From positions 1-7,462 of the forward strand of contig VBAY01000144.1 in NCBI GenBank assembly GCA_005883085.1: a stretch of 7,462 bases of DNA. Direction: 5' to 3'. Below are positions 1 to 6,238 of the stretch, in pieces; the stretch's first letter is position 1; every line of letters begins with the position of its first letter. The notes below the pieces were generated by a model. It ran no database searches, was not told the DNA's origin, and saw nothing but the letters and a program-made list of their open reading frames with translations. This stretch comes from Candidatus Bathyarchaeota archaeon. GTDB taxonomy: Archaea; Thermoproteota; Bathyarchaeia; 40CM-2-53-6. The translations under genes and the position numbers were made by a program.

Positions 1-692
1 TGCCGAATGTCTCCTTGGAGGAACGCGGATTCCGCCTTCAGTTTGCCCGCGAGGAATCCGTTCGCTAGCGATTCTCGAGCGATGATCCCGACATTGCTCT
101 TCGTCGCTTCGCGAAAGAGCTGGTTCTTAGCCTCCTGTCGTAGGAGATTAAATGCGACCTGGATGGCTCCTAGTTCACGGTCTCTCATCGCGAGAAGCCC
201 TTCCTGTGGATCATGAATCGAGATCCCATAGTGCCTAATTTTTCCTGCGGCCTTGAGTTTCTCAAGGGTCTTGAAGACCCTCCCGTCTTTGACCAGTTGG
301 ATTGGCGGGTTGTGCAACTGGTAGAGATCAATGTAATCAGAGCCTAGCCGTTCACAGCTTTTCCCGAGTGCAAACTCGAGATAGTCTGGGTTGAAGTTCA
401 TTCTAGGAGATCCATGGTAAAAGTCGCCGCCTACTTTCGTGGCAATGATGACGTCTGATCTGTGCTCTGCAAGAGCTTGGCCCAGTAGTTCCTCGCTGTG
501 CCCATGACCGTAGACATCCGCAGTATCGAAGAAGTTGCATCCCAGTTCCAGCGCCCTCCCGATTGCGGCCAGCGACTGTTTGTCGTCGGTAGGCCCATAA
601 CTGTTCCCGTGGGCGTTGCCGCCTATCGCCCACGCACCGAAGCCCACTTCGCTAACCTTGAGTCCCGTCTTTCCTAGAACTCTGTACTTCAT
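1..692 (-). CDS. Aldo/keto reductase, C-terminus cut by the window edge
   Basis: The protein is a cytosolic NAD(P)H-dependent oxidoreductase of the aldo/keto reductase superfamily, a TIM-barrel enzyme that reduces aldehydes and ketones to alcohols. Reading leftward from ATG at 692-690 gives 230 residues with no stop before the edge; family members are usually 300-340 residues, so roughly the first two-thirds is present. It opens with the typical MKYRVLGKTGLKVSEVGFG strand. All four catalytic positions are visible: Asp56 and Tyr61 in FFDTADVYG, Lys86 in IIATKVGG, and His127 in DLYQLHNPP. A later stretch, AAGKIRHYGIS, is also typical. The start lines up exactly with the family N-terminus. A purine-rich stretch (gaagg) lies a few bases before the ATG and a TATA-like box further upstream. 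It is divergent from the membrane-protein gene at 1136. Family assignment is firm; the substrate cannot be told from sequence. The yeast/YhdN-like subgroup is a plausible home. Confidence 0.95.
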   Translation of the reverse strand, partial: MKYRVLGKTGLKVSEVGFGAWAIGGNAHGNSYGPTDDKQSLAAIGRALELGCNFFDTADVYGHGHSEELLGQALAEHRSDVIIATKVGGDFYHGSPRMNFNPDYLEFALGKSCERLGSDYIDLYQLHNPPIQLVKDGRVFKTLEKLKAAGKIRHYGISIHDPQEGLLAMRDRELGAIQVAFNLLRQEAKNQLFREATKSNVGIIARESLANGFLAGKLKAESAFLQGDIR

Positions 693-1135
693 CTGCGCCT
701 TCAAGAGCGCCCCATTAGGCTCGATAGATTAACCTTGAATGAAATACACGAAGAAGGACAAGATTCGTCCCGTCCCAGCAATCTGCATCCTTAGACGTCC
801 TGACGGAGGCGCTCCGTGCCTTGAAGGCCAGTTCCGGCCTCATTTCCAAAAAATAAGCATGCTTTTCTCGACCCCCGGGGGTGGTCGATTTTCCCGCGCC
901 CCGCCCTTCGTGAAAGCGCTAGGGCTCCACGTTCACATGTCCGTACCTGGAGGCTCTTCCTTCGTGAAATCGAATACCAGTACCCGTTTTGGGCTCATGA
1001 GACCCCTTGACAAGGGGGACGGAGGCGCTTTGCAGAATCTTTGCCGTGATTGTGCATAGCGGTGCGCCGTGCACAGCGTCAGGGGTTACAGTTCGTTGAT
1101 AGTCTACAAGCGTAGGTTACCTGTCAGGATGAACT
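693..1135. other. 443-base divergent intergenic region with several palindromes, no convincing gene
   Basis: This gap lies between the divergent aldo/keto reductase and membrane-protein genes. It holds these short dyads: AAGCATGCTT at 855-864; TCGACC (868-873) paired with GGTCGA (883-888) around the perfect palindrome ACCCCCGGGGGT (871-882); CTCATGAG at 994-1001; CCCCTTGACAAGGGG at 1003-1017; and TGTGCA/TGCACA at 1051-1056 and 1070-1075. Direct repeats are also present: GACGGAGGCGCT at 802-813 and 1018-1029, and CCTTCGTGAAA-CG at 905-918 and 959-972. I found no tRNA-like cloverleaf or T-loop. One open frame (739-1059, plus) does not look like a protein. The region may hold regulatory sites, an untranslated RNA or decayed sequence. 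Confidence 0.5.
725..734 (-). promoter_or_regulatory. Candidate TATA box of the aldo/keto reductase gene
   Basis: On the minus strand this reads GGTTAATCTA. It is centred about 38 bases before the ATG at 692, which would allow a short leader of about ten bases. It is the most AT-rich patch directly upstream, and the same GGTTAAT core lies upstream of the zinc-ribbon gene at 6568. The evidence is composition and spacing only. Confidence 0.35.
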
Positions 1136-1489
1136 TTGGCAGTAAACAAATCGCCAAAGCCAACAGCAGCCTTCGCGCTGTCAGCGCTCGCAGGGCTAAT
1201 CACCCTGATCAGTGCCTTCATAGCTAGCACAGTCAGCTCCCTGCTGATACCAGGAATCGACTCGTCAATGATCCTGATATGGGGAAGCATCGCAGGCATA
1301 CTAACGCTCGTCGGATCATGGCTGTTGTACAACAACGCGGCCCAGAGGAAAATAGGATCAATACTCGTGCTCGTCTTCTCGGTAATTTCACTGAACTTTG
1401 TCGGATTGATCCTAGGCCTCATCGGAGGATTCCTCGGATACACCTTCAAGGGTGCGTCCGTGGCCACCTCCAATACGTCAGGCCGCTAG
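1136..1489 (+). CDS. Small hydrophobic membrane protein, function unknown
   Basis: This 117-residue protein is dominated by hydrophobic segments and should sit in the cytoplasmic membrane. A short polar N-terminus (MAVNKSPKPT) precedes a membrane segment at about 11-40, then one at about 45-66 (ILIWGSIAGILTLVGSWLLY). A long glycine-rich hydrophobic stretch at about 72-103 could be one or two more, giving three or four helices with a short polar tail. The pattern resembles small uncharacterised archaeal membrane proteins that begin KSPKPTAAF and end in a Gly/Ile-rich helix; this comparison is from memory. The start is TTG at 1136, preceded by AGGATGA at 1126-1132, which can serve as a weak Shine-Dalgarno site, and a TATA-like TCTACAAG about 30 bases upstream. 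A strong hairpin follows seven bases after the stop, so it is probably a single-gene transcript. The open minus-strand frame opposite it is a shadow. I assign no function. Confidence 0.75.
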   Translation: MAVNKSPKPTAAFALSALAGLITLISAFIASTVSSLLIPGIDSSMILIWGSIAGILTLVGSWLLYNNAAQRKIGSILVLVFSVISLNFVGLILGLIGGFLGYTFKGASVATSNTSGR

Positions 1490-1495
1490 ACTCAA

Positions 1496-1529
1496 TCCGC
1501 CCTAGGCAAAGGGCGGACCCCTTTCTTTG
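1496..1529 (+). terminator. Hairpin plus T-rich tail after the membrane-protein gene
   Basis: TCCGCCCT at 1496-1503 and AGGGCGGA at 1510-1517 form a perfect 8-bp GC-rich stem with a 6-base loop. It is followed by CCCCTTTCTTTG, which is T-rich on the plus strand. It starts seven bases after the stop codon at 1487-1489. The geometry suits a factor-independent terminator for the upstream gene, although the T run is interrupted by Cs. Confidence 0.6.
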
Positions 1530-1564
1530 TCAACAAAAATACAGCCGCAGACGATTCTATAATC

Positions 1565-1571
1565 CTTAAAT
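1565..1571 (+). promoter_or_regulatory. Candidate archaeal TATA box of the LarA-like gene
   Basis: CTTAAAT is centred about 32 bases before the TTG start at 1600. With the usual archaeal spacing of about 26-27 bases from TATA centre to transcription start, the transcript would begin only a few bases ahead of the start codon. No Shine-Dalgarno sequence is visible, which agrees with a nearly leaderless mRNA. Confidence 0.5.
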
Positions 1572-1599
1572 CAGCTACGAGCAGAGATCAAACATACCC

Positions 1600-2904
1600 T
1601 TGACCAGCACGGTCAGCCTCTCCGTTCTCGACCAATTCGGCGGCAGCAAACTGCTATCCCCTGAGAAGATTCGCTGGATTAGACCAACACCCCTACCCAC
1701 AAAGCCGGTCGAGATCGTCTTCCGCGAAGCCCTCGCAACCCCGATAGGCGCGAAACCCTTCGAGAGAGAAAAGTGCTGGAGCCCTGCGATCATTTTCTCA
1801 GACTTCACACGAAAACACTCGCCCTTCATCTCACAACTTATCAATATGATAGAACCGAAGACAGACGATATCAAAATCATCTGCGCCGGAGGAACCCACG
1901 TTCCATCCGACCCCGAATTCATCAAGAAAGTGGTTGGAGAAGACATCTACAAACGCTACCAGAAAAATATCAAAGTCAGCTCGGTCAAGAATCCCACGAG
2001 CAAATATGAATGGATTGGGGTCACGAGTAGAGGCACGCCTGTTGAGTTGAACAAGGAACTCTTCGACAGAGATCTACTCATCTCAACCCTCAATGTCCAG
2101 CCACACTATTTCGCCGGCTACGAGGGAGGCGCCAAAGCCCTCCTTCCCGGCTGCTCAGGCCTCAAAACCATAACCACCAACCATGGATACGTAATTGGAA
2201 ACCCGAACTGCAGAGAGCTCGCGATCAAAGGCAACCCAACCAGAGAAGACATGAACGAGGTTCCTAACGTCCTTCGAGAGTTCATGAAAATAGAGCATAG
2301 AATCCTAGACTTCGTCCTCAACCAAGACGGCGGCCTAGTCAAAGCCGCTTATGGAGACCCCAACCTTGCGCACCAGCAGCTCGCCGAGAACTACTCCCGT
2401 AGAGCCCACTCCGTGACATCCCGCCCATCATCCCTCGTAGTCACGGTTGCGGACGGACCCACCGGAACAAACCTGTACCAGGCACTCAAAGCCGCAACCT
2501 TCGCCGTCGGCCTCGTGATTCCGTCACACCAGCCCAAGTCCACGGTAATGCTACTCGCACCGCTTGAAACAGGGATAGGAGGAGACGCGTTCAAGGCCGA
2601 GATGGAAACCTACGGCAAAATGGAGCCTGAGATGGTCGTCGAGGACTTGAAGAAGCGGGCCAAGCTTGGAAAAGTTACAGAGGCCTCGCAGAAGCCGAAC
2701 CGGTTCTCCCTAGACGCCAACAAGACCGACTTCGTCGTGGTCTCGTCTAAAGCGCCCGCGCCAGTTGAAGAGCTCTTGAGCAAGACGAGGATCAAGTTCT
2801 TCAGAACAATAGATGATGCGCTGAGAACACTCGACCATACGTTATACGAAAAGGATGTCGCCGTGATTCCCTACGGCTCGTCCACCGTTCCAGTCGCCGC
2901 ATAA
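1600..2904 (+). CDS. larA: LarA-family nickel-pincer 2-hydroxyacid racemase homologue (DUF2088)
   Basis: This 434-residue protein has full LarA length. Lactate racemase LarA interconverts D- and L-lactate in the cytosol with a nickel-pincer nucleotide cofactor bound covalently to a lysine. Residues known from Lactiplantibacillus plantarum LarA all have counterparts with matching spacing: SDFTR with Asp68 and Arg71 (LarA Asp72/Arg75); GGTH with His100 (His108); PHYFAGYEGGAK with His169 and Lys179 (His174/Lys184, the cofactor lysine); His195 (His200); and YQALK with Tyr293, Gln294 and Lys297 (Tyr294/Gln295/Lys298). A cofactor-using racemase or epimerase is therefore well supported, but many homologues act on other 2-hydroxyacids and the true substrate is open. 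The TTG at 1600 is the first possible start after an in-frame stop at 1567; the next in-frame ATG is codon 83, beyond the catalytic Asp68. No larB, larC or larE lies in the window. The next gene starts 69 bases downstream with its own TATA-like box. Confidence 0.9.
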   Translation: MTSTVSLSVLDQFGGSKLLSPEKIRWIRPTPLPTKPVEIVFREALATPIGAKPFEREKCWSPAIIFSDFTRKHSPFISQLINMIEPKTDDIKIICAGGTHVPSDPEFIKKVVGEDIYKRYQKNIKVSSVKNPTSKYEWIGVTSRGTPVELNKELFDRDLLISTLNVQPHYFAGYEGGAKALLPGCSGLKTITTNHGYVIGNPNCRELAIKGNPTREDMNEVPNVLREFMKIEHRILDFVLNQDGGLVKAAYGDPNLAHQQLAENYSRRAHSVTSRPSSLVVTVADGPTGTNLYQALKAATFAVGLVIPSHQPKSTVMLLAPLETGIGGDAFKAEMETYGKMEPEMVVEDLKKRAKLGKVTEASQKPNRFSLDANKTDFVVVSSKAPAPVEELLSKTRIKFFRTIDDALRTLDHTLYEKDVAVIPYGSSTVPVAA

Positions 2905-2940
2905 AACGGGTCTGATCCAGTCTATCAGGCAAATCAACTA

Positions 2941-2949
2941 GGTTTAACC
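2941..2949 (+). promoter_or_regulatory. Candidate archaeal TATA box of the PPC/DUF296 gene
   Basis: GGTTTAACC is centred about 29 bases before the ATG at 2974, which places the expected transcription start within a few bases of the start codon. No Shine-Dalgarno motif lies between them. This is the clearest leaderless promoter candidate in the window. Confidence 0.55.
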
Positions 2950-2973
2950 AGAACCTACCGGTCCGACTCTTTC

Positions 2974-3408
2974 ATGATCTACACCCAACTGGGAACCGAC
3001 AAATATGTCCTAAGGCTCGAATCCGGCGACGACATTCTCCAATCCCTACGACAATTCGCTACAACAAAGAGGTTCGGCGCAAGCCTACTCGAAGGCATCG
3101 GCTCACTTAGCAGGGTCAAGCTCGGCCACTACGACTTCAAGACGAAACAATACAGATACGAAACATTCCAAGATGATCTGGAAATTCTAAACCTCTCTGG
3201 CAACATCGCCACAATGGACCGCAAGCCCCTCCCGCACGTTCACATAACCTTAGGCCGCAGAGACTTTTCAGTAATTGGAGGCCACCTGGACGAGGGATCA
3301 TCAGCCAACATGGTCGAAATCGGTCTATGGAAGCTCCCCGGAAAGCTAGTCAAAGCCAAGGATGCACAGATCGGGTTGAACGTGCTACAATTAGCACGAA
3401 GAATATAG
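2974..3408 (+). CDS. PPC/DUF296 domain protein
   Basis: This 144-residue protein is a single stand-alone PPC (plants and prokaryotes conserved, DUF296) domain, the usual prokaryotic length. In plants the domain is joined to AT-hooks and helps DNA binding and trimer formation; in prokaryotes it stands alone, is often annotated as DNA-binding, and its role is poorly known. Visible hallmarks are the GASLLEGIGSLSRVKLGHYD strand at about 35-54, the central LNLSGNIA at 72-79, and PHVHITLGRRDFSVIGGHL with His88, His90 and His104, which form the likely metal-binding cluster. The start is ATG at 2974, preceded by a TATA-like box at leaderless spacing. It follows the LarA-like gene by 69 bases, but the separate promoter argues against obligate co-transcription. 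The final codons form a hairpin. There are no AT-hooks, so I would not call it a regulator with confidence. Confidence 0.88.
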   Translation: MIYTQLGTDKYVLRLESGDDILQSLRQFATTKRFGASLLEGIGSLSRVKLGHYDFKTKQYRYETFQDDLEILNLSGNIATMDRKPLPHVHITLGRRDFSVIGGHLDEGSSANMVEIGLWKLPGKLVKAKDAQIGLNVLQLARRI

Positions 3409-3420
3409 CCAGTTTGTTTG
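3381..3420 (+). terminator. Hairpin and T-rich tract at the end of the PPC/DUF296 gene
   Basis: CGTGCTA (3381-3387) and TAGCACG (3392-3398) form a perfect 7-bp stem with a CAAT loop inside the last codons of the gene. Downstream are T-rich patches AGTTTGTTTG (3411-3420), then further ones to about 3454. The stem lies before the stop codon at 3406-3408, so the codons double as terminator sequence. The T tract begins 12 bases after the stem, further than in a classical intrinsic terminator. Confidence 0.45.
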
Positions 3421-3516
3421 CTCGCGGCACTCGTCCAGTTTTCGTCTTAGTTTCCTCATAATCGCACCGAGAGGACCAGTTAGCATATTACACGCTCAAC
3501 ATAGTCCCGACCCAAA

Positions 3517-3526
3517 GATAGGTGCC
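3517..3526 (+). promoter_or_regulatory. Shine-Dalgarno site deciding the TTG start of the transporter
   Basis: GATAGGTGCC contains AGGTG, complementary to the archaeal 16S rRNA tail (CACCUCC core), six bases before TTG at 3530. It supports translation from the TTG rather than from the later in-frame ATG at codon 9. A TATA-like CATATTA at 3484-3490 lies far enough upstream to give a leader that includes this site. The same ten bases recur at 6204-6213. Confidence 0.5.
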
Positions 3527-3529
3527 TCT

Positions 3530-4684
3530 TTGCCGCGTAGGGTCGGGCTCCGAATGGTACTGTACCTCTACGTGGCCGTCTTTCTAACAAGAATTGGATT
3601 CGGATCGATAACAATACTCTTTCCACTCTATCTCCAGGCACCGAGCTACATAATCGGACTCATACTCGCACTCTACCCTATGTCAGAGGCGGGTTCGGCA
3701 TTGCCTATCGGCCGGCTCGCTGATCGGTTCAGCCGCAAGAGACTCCACATCATTGGAATGATGATGATCACGATTCTCACGGCCGCAATCGGCTTCACCA
3801 GAAATCTGCTAGACATCTCCATTCTCCATGCATTGATGGGCATCTCAGCTGCAACTGCCGCGGTAACGTCGCTGACACTATTGGGAGATGCAACGAAACT
3901 AACCAATCGAGGGAAAAGCATGGGAGGATTCGATCTCGCAAACCTAGGAGGCTATGGACTCGGATTCGGAGTCGGGGGACTCCTGGTCAACGTCTACGCT
4001 GATAACTTGTCATATGCCTTCTGGGTGACCGCAGGGGTCTTCCTCTTCGCCGGACTAATGGCAGCGAAGTTTCTCGTAGAGCCGGTGAGAGTCTGGGAGC
4101 TCAAACAGCCCAAGATAAGACAAAGAAGAATCGGAAGCAAGATACGTCCCGTGATCCCCGTCTGGATTGCCCAAACCATTATCCTAGGAATGTACTTTCT
4201 TCTACCAAAGGCATTCAGAGAATCCAACATCGCCCTTAACAGAGAGACTCTGATCTTCCTCGGGGTTCTCGGCGGCCTCTTCGCACTCGGCGCCGTCGTA
4301 TTCGGCCACATATCCGATAAGGTCGGAAGAACGAGGATAATGATTCTGGGCGCGTTCGGAGAACTTGGATTCCTGGTCCTCTTCGGATGGTCTATTACGA
4401 GGCCGGAGGGCTTCATAAAATACGAGCTGTTCCTCTGGCCAATGTTCTTCCTAGCATCCTCCGTAGCACCGACAATTCTTGCCTACATTGGGGACATCTC
4501 TGGGAAGGCAAAAAGAGGCTCGGCGAACGCTCTGTACAGCATAGTCCTGAGCATCGGTCTCGCCGTTGGAAACATTATCGGTGGGTTTGCTGCTGATCTG
4601 GGGATCCAGGCGATCTTCTACGCTGGTGCTGGAATATTGTTCCCCTCCATAATTGCGACGTCAACCCTTCTGCGTAGACGCTAG
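3530..4684 (+). CDS. Major facilitator superfamily transporter
   Basis: This 384-residue integral membrane protein matches the 12-helix MFS length. MFS carriers move small molecules across the cytoplasmic membrane by uniport, symport or antiport. The signature loop motif appears twice, once per six-helix half: GRLADRFSRKR at residues 61-71 between helices 2 and 3, and GHISDKVGRTR at 259-269 between helices 8 and 9. The halves are joined by a basic loop at about 190-207 (QPKIRQRRIGSKIR), placing it in the cytoplasm by the positive-inside rule. Gly-rich helices such as GGYGLGFGVGGLL (about 145-157) and GLAVGNIIGGFAADLG (about 344-359) are typical. The start is TTG with a Shine-Dalgarno-like AGGTG; ATG at codon 9 is the alternative but would trim the first helix. 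The substrate cannot be inferred: an exporter of drugs or metabolites and a sugar-type carrier are both possible. It is followed by a 69-base gap and the LigB-like gene on the same strand. Confidence 0.92.
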   Translation: MPRRVGLRMVLYLYVAVFLTRIGFGSITILFPLYLQAPSYIIGLILALYPMSEAGSALPIGRLADRFSRKRLHIIGMMMITILTAAIGFTRNLLDISILHALMGISAATAAVTSLTLLGDATKLTNRGKSMGGFDLANLGGYGLGFGVGGLLVNVYADNLSYAFWVTAGVFLFAGLMAAKFLVEPVRVWELKQPKIRQRRIGSKIRPVIPVWIAQTIILGMYFLLPKAFRESNIALNRETLIFLGVLGGLFALGAVVFGHISDKVGRTRIMILGAFGELGFLVLFGWSITRPEGFIKYELFLWPMFFLASSVAPTILAYIGDISGKAKRGSANALYSIVLSIGLAVGNIIGGFAADLGIQAIFYAGAGILFPSIIATSTLLRRR

Positions 4685-4696
4685 CCCGCTACCGGA

Positions 4697-4737
4697 AGAA
4701 TATTCTAGAAGTTGGGGGGCTACTGAATTCGGCCGAA
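4697..4737 (+). promoter_or_regulatory. Palindrome cluster upstream of the LigB-like gene
   Basis: Three perfect palindromes lie in the 69-base gap before the ATG at 4754: AGAATATTCT at 4697-4706, overlapped by TTCTAGAA at 4703-4710, then TTCGGCCGAA at 4728-4737. The AT-rich pair could hold a promoter element, although it sits somewhat far upstream (about 50 bases) for a leaderless start. The third is close to where transcription would begin. An operator role is a guess from symmetry and position. Confidence 0.3.
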
Positions 4738-4753
4738 ATAGGATGGACCAACA

Positions 4754-5584
4754 ATGACACTTGATTATGCATGCATAATGCCGCACGGGAGCGACATAAT
4801 ACCTCAACTCGCAGAGCGTAAAACCGAGTGCTTATTCGAGAAGACAAGGGAATCTGTACGCAAGATTGCGAGAGACATACGAAATGCGCGGCCACAAACG
4901 ATCGTCTTAGCATCTCCGCATAACCTGAGACTCCGGGACAACATTGCGATCGTGACTTCTGAGAACTCTACTGGCTACTTGAAGGGCTCGAGAGGAAGAA
5001 AAGTTAGTCTGAGCGTGAGGTGCGACCGAGAATTCGCCCGAGAACTCCTTGAAGAATCAACCCGAAAACATCTACCCGTTGTAGGGGCGAATTATGGGAC
5101 TGCTGAAGGTCTCGCGTCAGATATGCCGATGGATTGGGGGACCCTTGTTCCGATGTGGTTTGTTGCCAAGGAAGAACATGTCAAAGCAAGGACGGTTATT
5201 GTAACCCCGTCAAGAGAGATTCCCCTGAGCCAGAATATCGCGCTAGGAACGACAATTGCCGAGATGGCTGAGAAGAGAAAGAAACGCATCGTGTTCATTG
5301 CGAGCGCAGATCAGGCTCACGCACACAAGAAGTCGGGGCCGTACGGGTATCATCGAAGCGCTGCCAAGTATGACGAGTTTGTTTCACAGGCAATTCAGAA
5401 GAATCGGATCGAGTCCATTGCTCGGCTCAGCAAACGATTCGTCGAGGACGCGAAGCCTGACAGTCTCTGGCAGATGGCGATACTAGCTGGTCTAACAAAG
5501 GTCGTCAAGATGCGAGGGAACATGCTTTCTTACGAGGTCCCGACGTATTATGGGATGATTTGCGCTAGTTTCGTTCGCGCCTAA
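4754..5584 (+). CDS. LigB-like class III extradiol dioxygenase / MEMO-family protein
   Basis: This 276-residue protein fits the LigB-type class III extradiol dioxygenase fold (PF02900), a soluble family using non-haem Fe(II) to open catechol-type rings; the same fold includes MEMO proteins, some with other roles. Visible features are His11 in MPHG (metal-ligand position), His56 in ASPHN (second ligand), MDWGTLVPMWF in the middle, SADQAHAH with Asp186 and His189/His191 (candidate acid-base histidine), GPYGYH at 195-200, and a C-terminal SYEVPTYYGM whose Glu could be the third ligand. The histidine roles rest on family knowledge; the Glu is inference. The start is ATG at 4754, which gives the family N-terminus directly; no strong Shine-Dalgarno site is visible (AGGATGG lies rather far upstream, at 4740-4746). 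The gene converges on the DUF359 kinase with 23 bases between stop codons. No aromatic-degradation genes accompany it, so ring cleavage in vivo is unproven. Confidence 0.82.
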   Translation: MTLDYACIMPHGSDIIPQLAERKTECLFEKTRESVRKIARDIRNARPQTIVLASPHNLRLRDNIAIVTSENSTGYLKGSRGRKVSLSVRCDREFARELLEESTRKHLPVVGANYGTAEGLASDMPMDWGTLVPMWFVAKEEHVKARTVIVTPSREIPLSQNIALGTTIAEMAEKRKKRIVFIASADQAHAHKKSGPYGYHRSAAKYDEFVSQAIQKNRIESIARLSKRFVEDAKPDSLWQMAILAGLTKVVKMRGNMLSYEVPTYYGMICASFVRA

Positions 5585-5607
5585 ACCTCTATCTCGCAGA
5601 CGGTCGC

Positions 5608-6123
5608 TTATTCCTGAGTCATTCTATTCATCATTTCTCTGACTTCCCGTTTCGTATCTGGAGACGCAGTCACGACGACAAGTCCCTGTGAGGGTTGTCC
5701 GTAAACAATGATGCCATTGTCAGGAGATTCGAGGATCGCTGGAATCGCGAGTAGGTCTTCTTCACCTTCCACAAAGATTACTGCTTCTCTATCTTGTAGA
5801 GCTTCTTTGATTGTGTCCCACGCTTCCTTTGTTATGACACCCGGTGGGTTACTCACTCTGTAAATTCGCTCTGCTTTGATCTCGATTGGGCCTATGCGCT
5901 TTCTAAGGGTCATCTGATCTAGGATTCTCAGGTTAACTGGTATTCCGGTCGCTAGAGTCTCTCGGGAGACTATGTCTCCAACCGTCGTGACTTTGGGAGG
6001 CTTGGTTTGCTGAACAAGTACTTTCAGCTTCGGCATGGTTTCGATTGGCGTACCTTTGAGTAGTTTGCCGAGAGGGGTCTTTAGCCGAACGAGATCGGAT
6101 TGAGATGGCCGGAAGCTGGTCAA
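5608..6123 (-). CDS. GTP-dependent dephospho-CoA kinase (DUF359 family)
   Basis: This 171-residue protein is the archaeal enzyme for the last step of coenzyme A synthesis, GTP-dependent phosphorylation of dephospho-CoA. The family (characterised in Thermococcus kodakarensis) is unrelated to bacterial CoaE and distantly related to thiamine pyrophosphokinase. Its length matches the usual 170-180 residues. Diagnostic stretches run in order: LKTPLGKLLKG near the N-terminus, VTTVGDIVS with Asp50 (47-50 TVGD), ILDQMTLRK with Asp69 and Arg74, the acidic VEGEEDLLAIPA at 118-129, and IVYGQPSQGLVVV from about 139. An in-frame TAG lies just before the start, so TTG at 6123 is the first possible start and agrees with the family N-terminus. 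A TATA-like box 28 bases upstream implies a leaderless message. It converges with the LigB-like gene. This is the best lineage marker in the window and supports an archaeal source. Confidence 0.93.
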   Translation of the reverse strand: MTSFRPSQSDLVRLKTPLGKLLKGTPIETMPKLKVLVQQTKPPKVTTVGDIVSRETLATGIPVNLRILDQMTLRKRIGPIEIKAERIYRVSNPPGVITKEAWDTIKEALQDREAVIFVEGEEDLLAIPAILESPDNGIIVYGQPSQGLVVVTASPDTKREVREMMNRMTQE

Positions 6124-6148
6124 GGCCTAACCGTCCTCGTCTGCCCTT

Positions 6149-6155
6149 CTAAACT
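6149..6155 (-). promoter_or_regulatory. Candidate archaeal TATA box of the DUF359 kinase gene
   Basis: On the minus strand this reads GTTTAGA, within CAAGTTTAGAAGG, centred about 28-29 bases before the TTG at 6123. That spacing predicts transcription starting within a few bases of the start codon. An inverted repeat, GTCTG-CGA-CAGAC (6159-6171), lies directly upstream of the box and could be an operator. Confidence 0.5.
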
Positions 6156-6238
6156 TGCGTCTGCGACAGACCATGGCGCTGGAAAGAAAAATCTGTATTT
6201 GAGGATAGGTGCCCTTTGGCAAAATCGATGGAAGTCTG

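Noticed and set aside
739..1059. Open frame of 106 codons on the plus strand in the divergent gap
   Set aside because: The composition (many Pro, Gly, Arg and Phe in irregular patches, no domain or membrane pattern) does not look like a protein, the frame overlaps several palindromes, and no good ribosome site precedes it. It is kept as unexplained intergenic sequence.
1117..1473. Minus-strand frame of 118 codons opposite the small membrane protein
   Set aside because: The plus strand gives clean membrane helices with a start signal and a terminator, while the minus frame gives no recognisable pattern.
4754..6123. Possible AMMECR1/MEMO/radical-SAM system
   Set aside because: Only the LigB/MEMO-like fold is present. 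No AMMECR1 or radical-SAM gene lies beside it, and the convergent neighbour is the unrelated DUF359 kinase.
6126..6173. Fifteen-codon minus-strand frame from ATG at 6173 ending just before the DUF359 start
   Set aside because: It is too short, very Arg-rich and overlaps the candidate TATA box, so it would lie upstream of the predicted transcript. It serves only to show the in-frame stop that fixes the kinase start.
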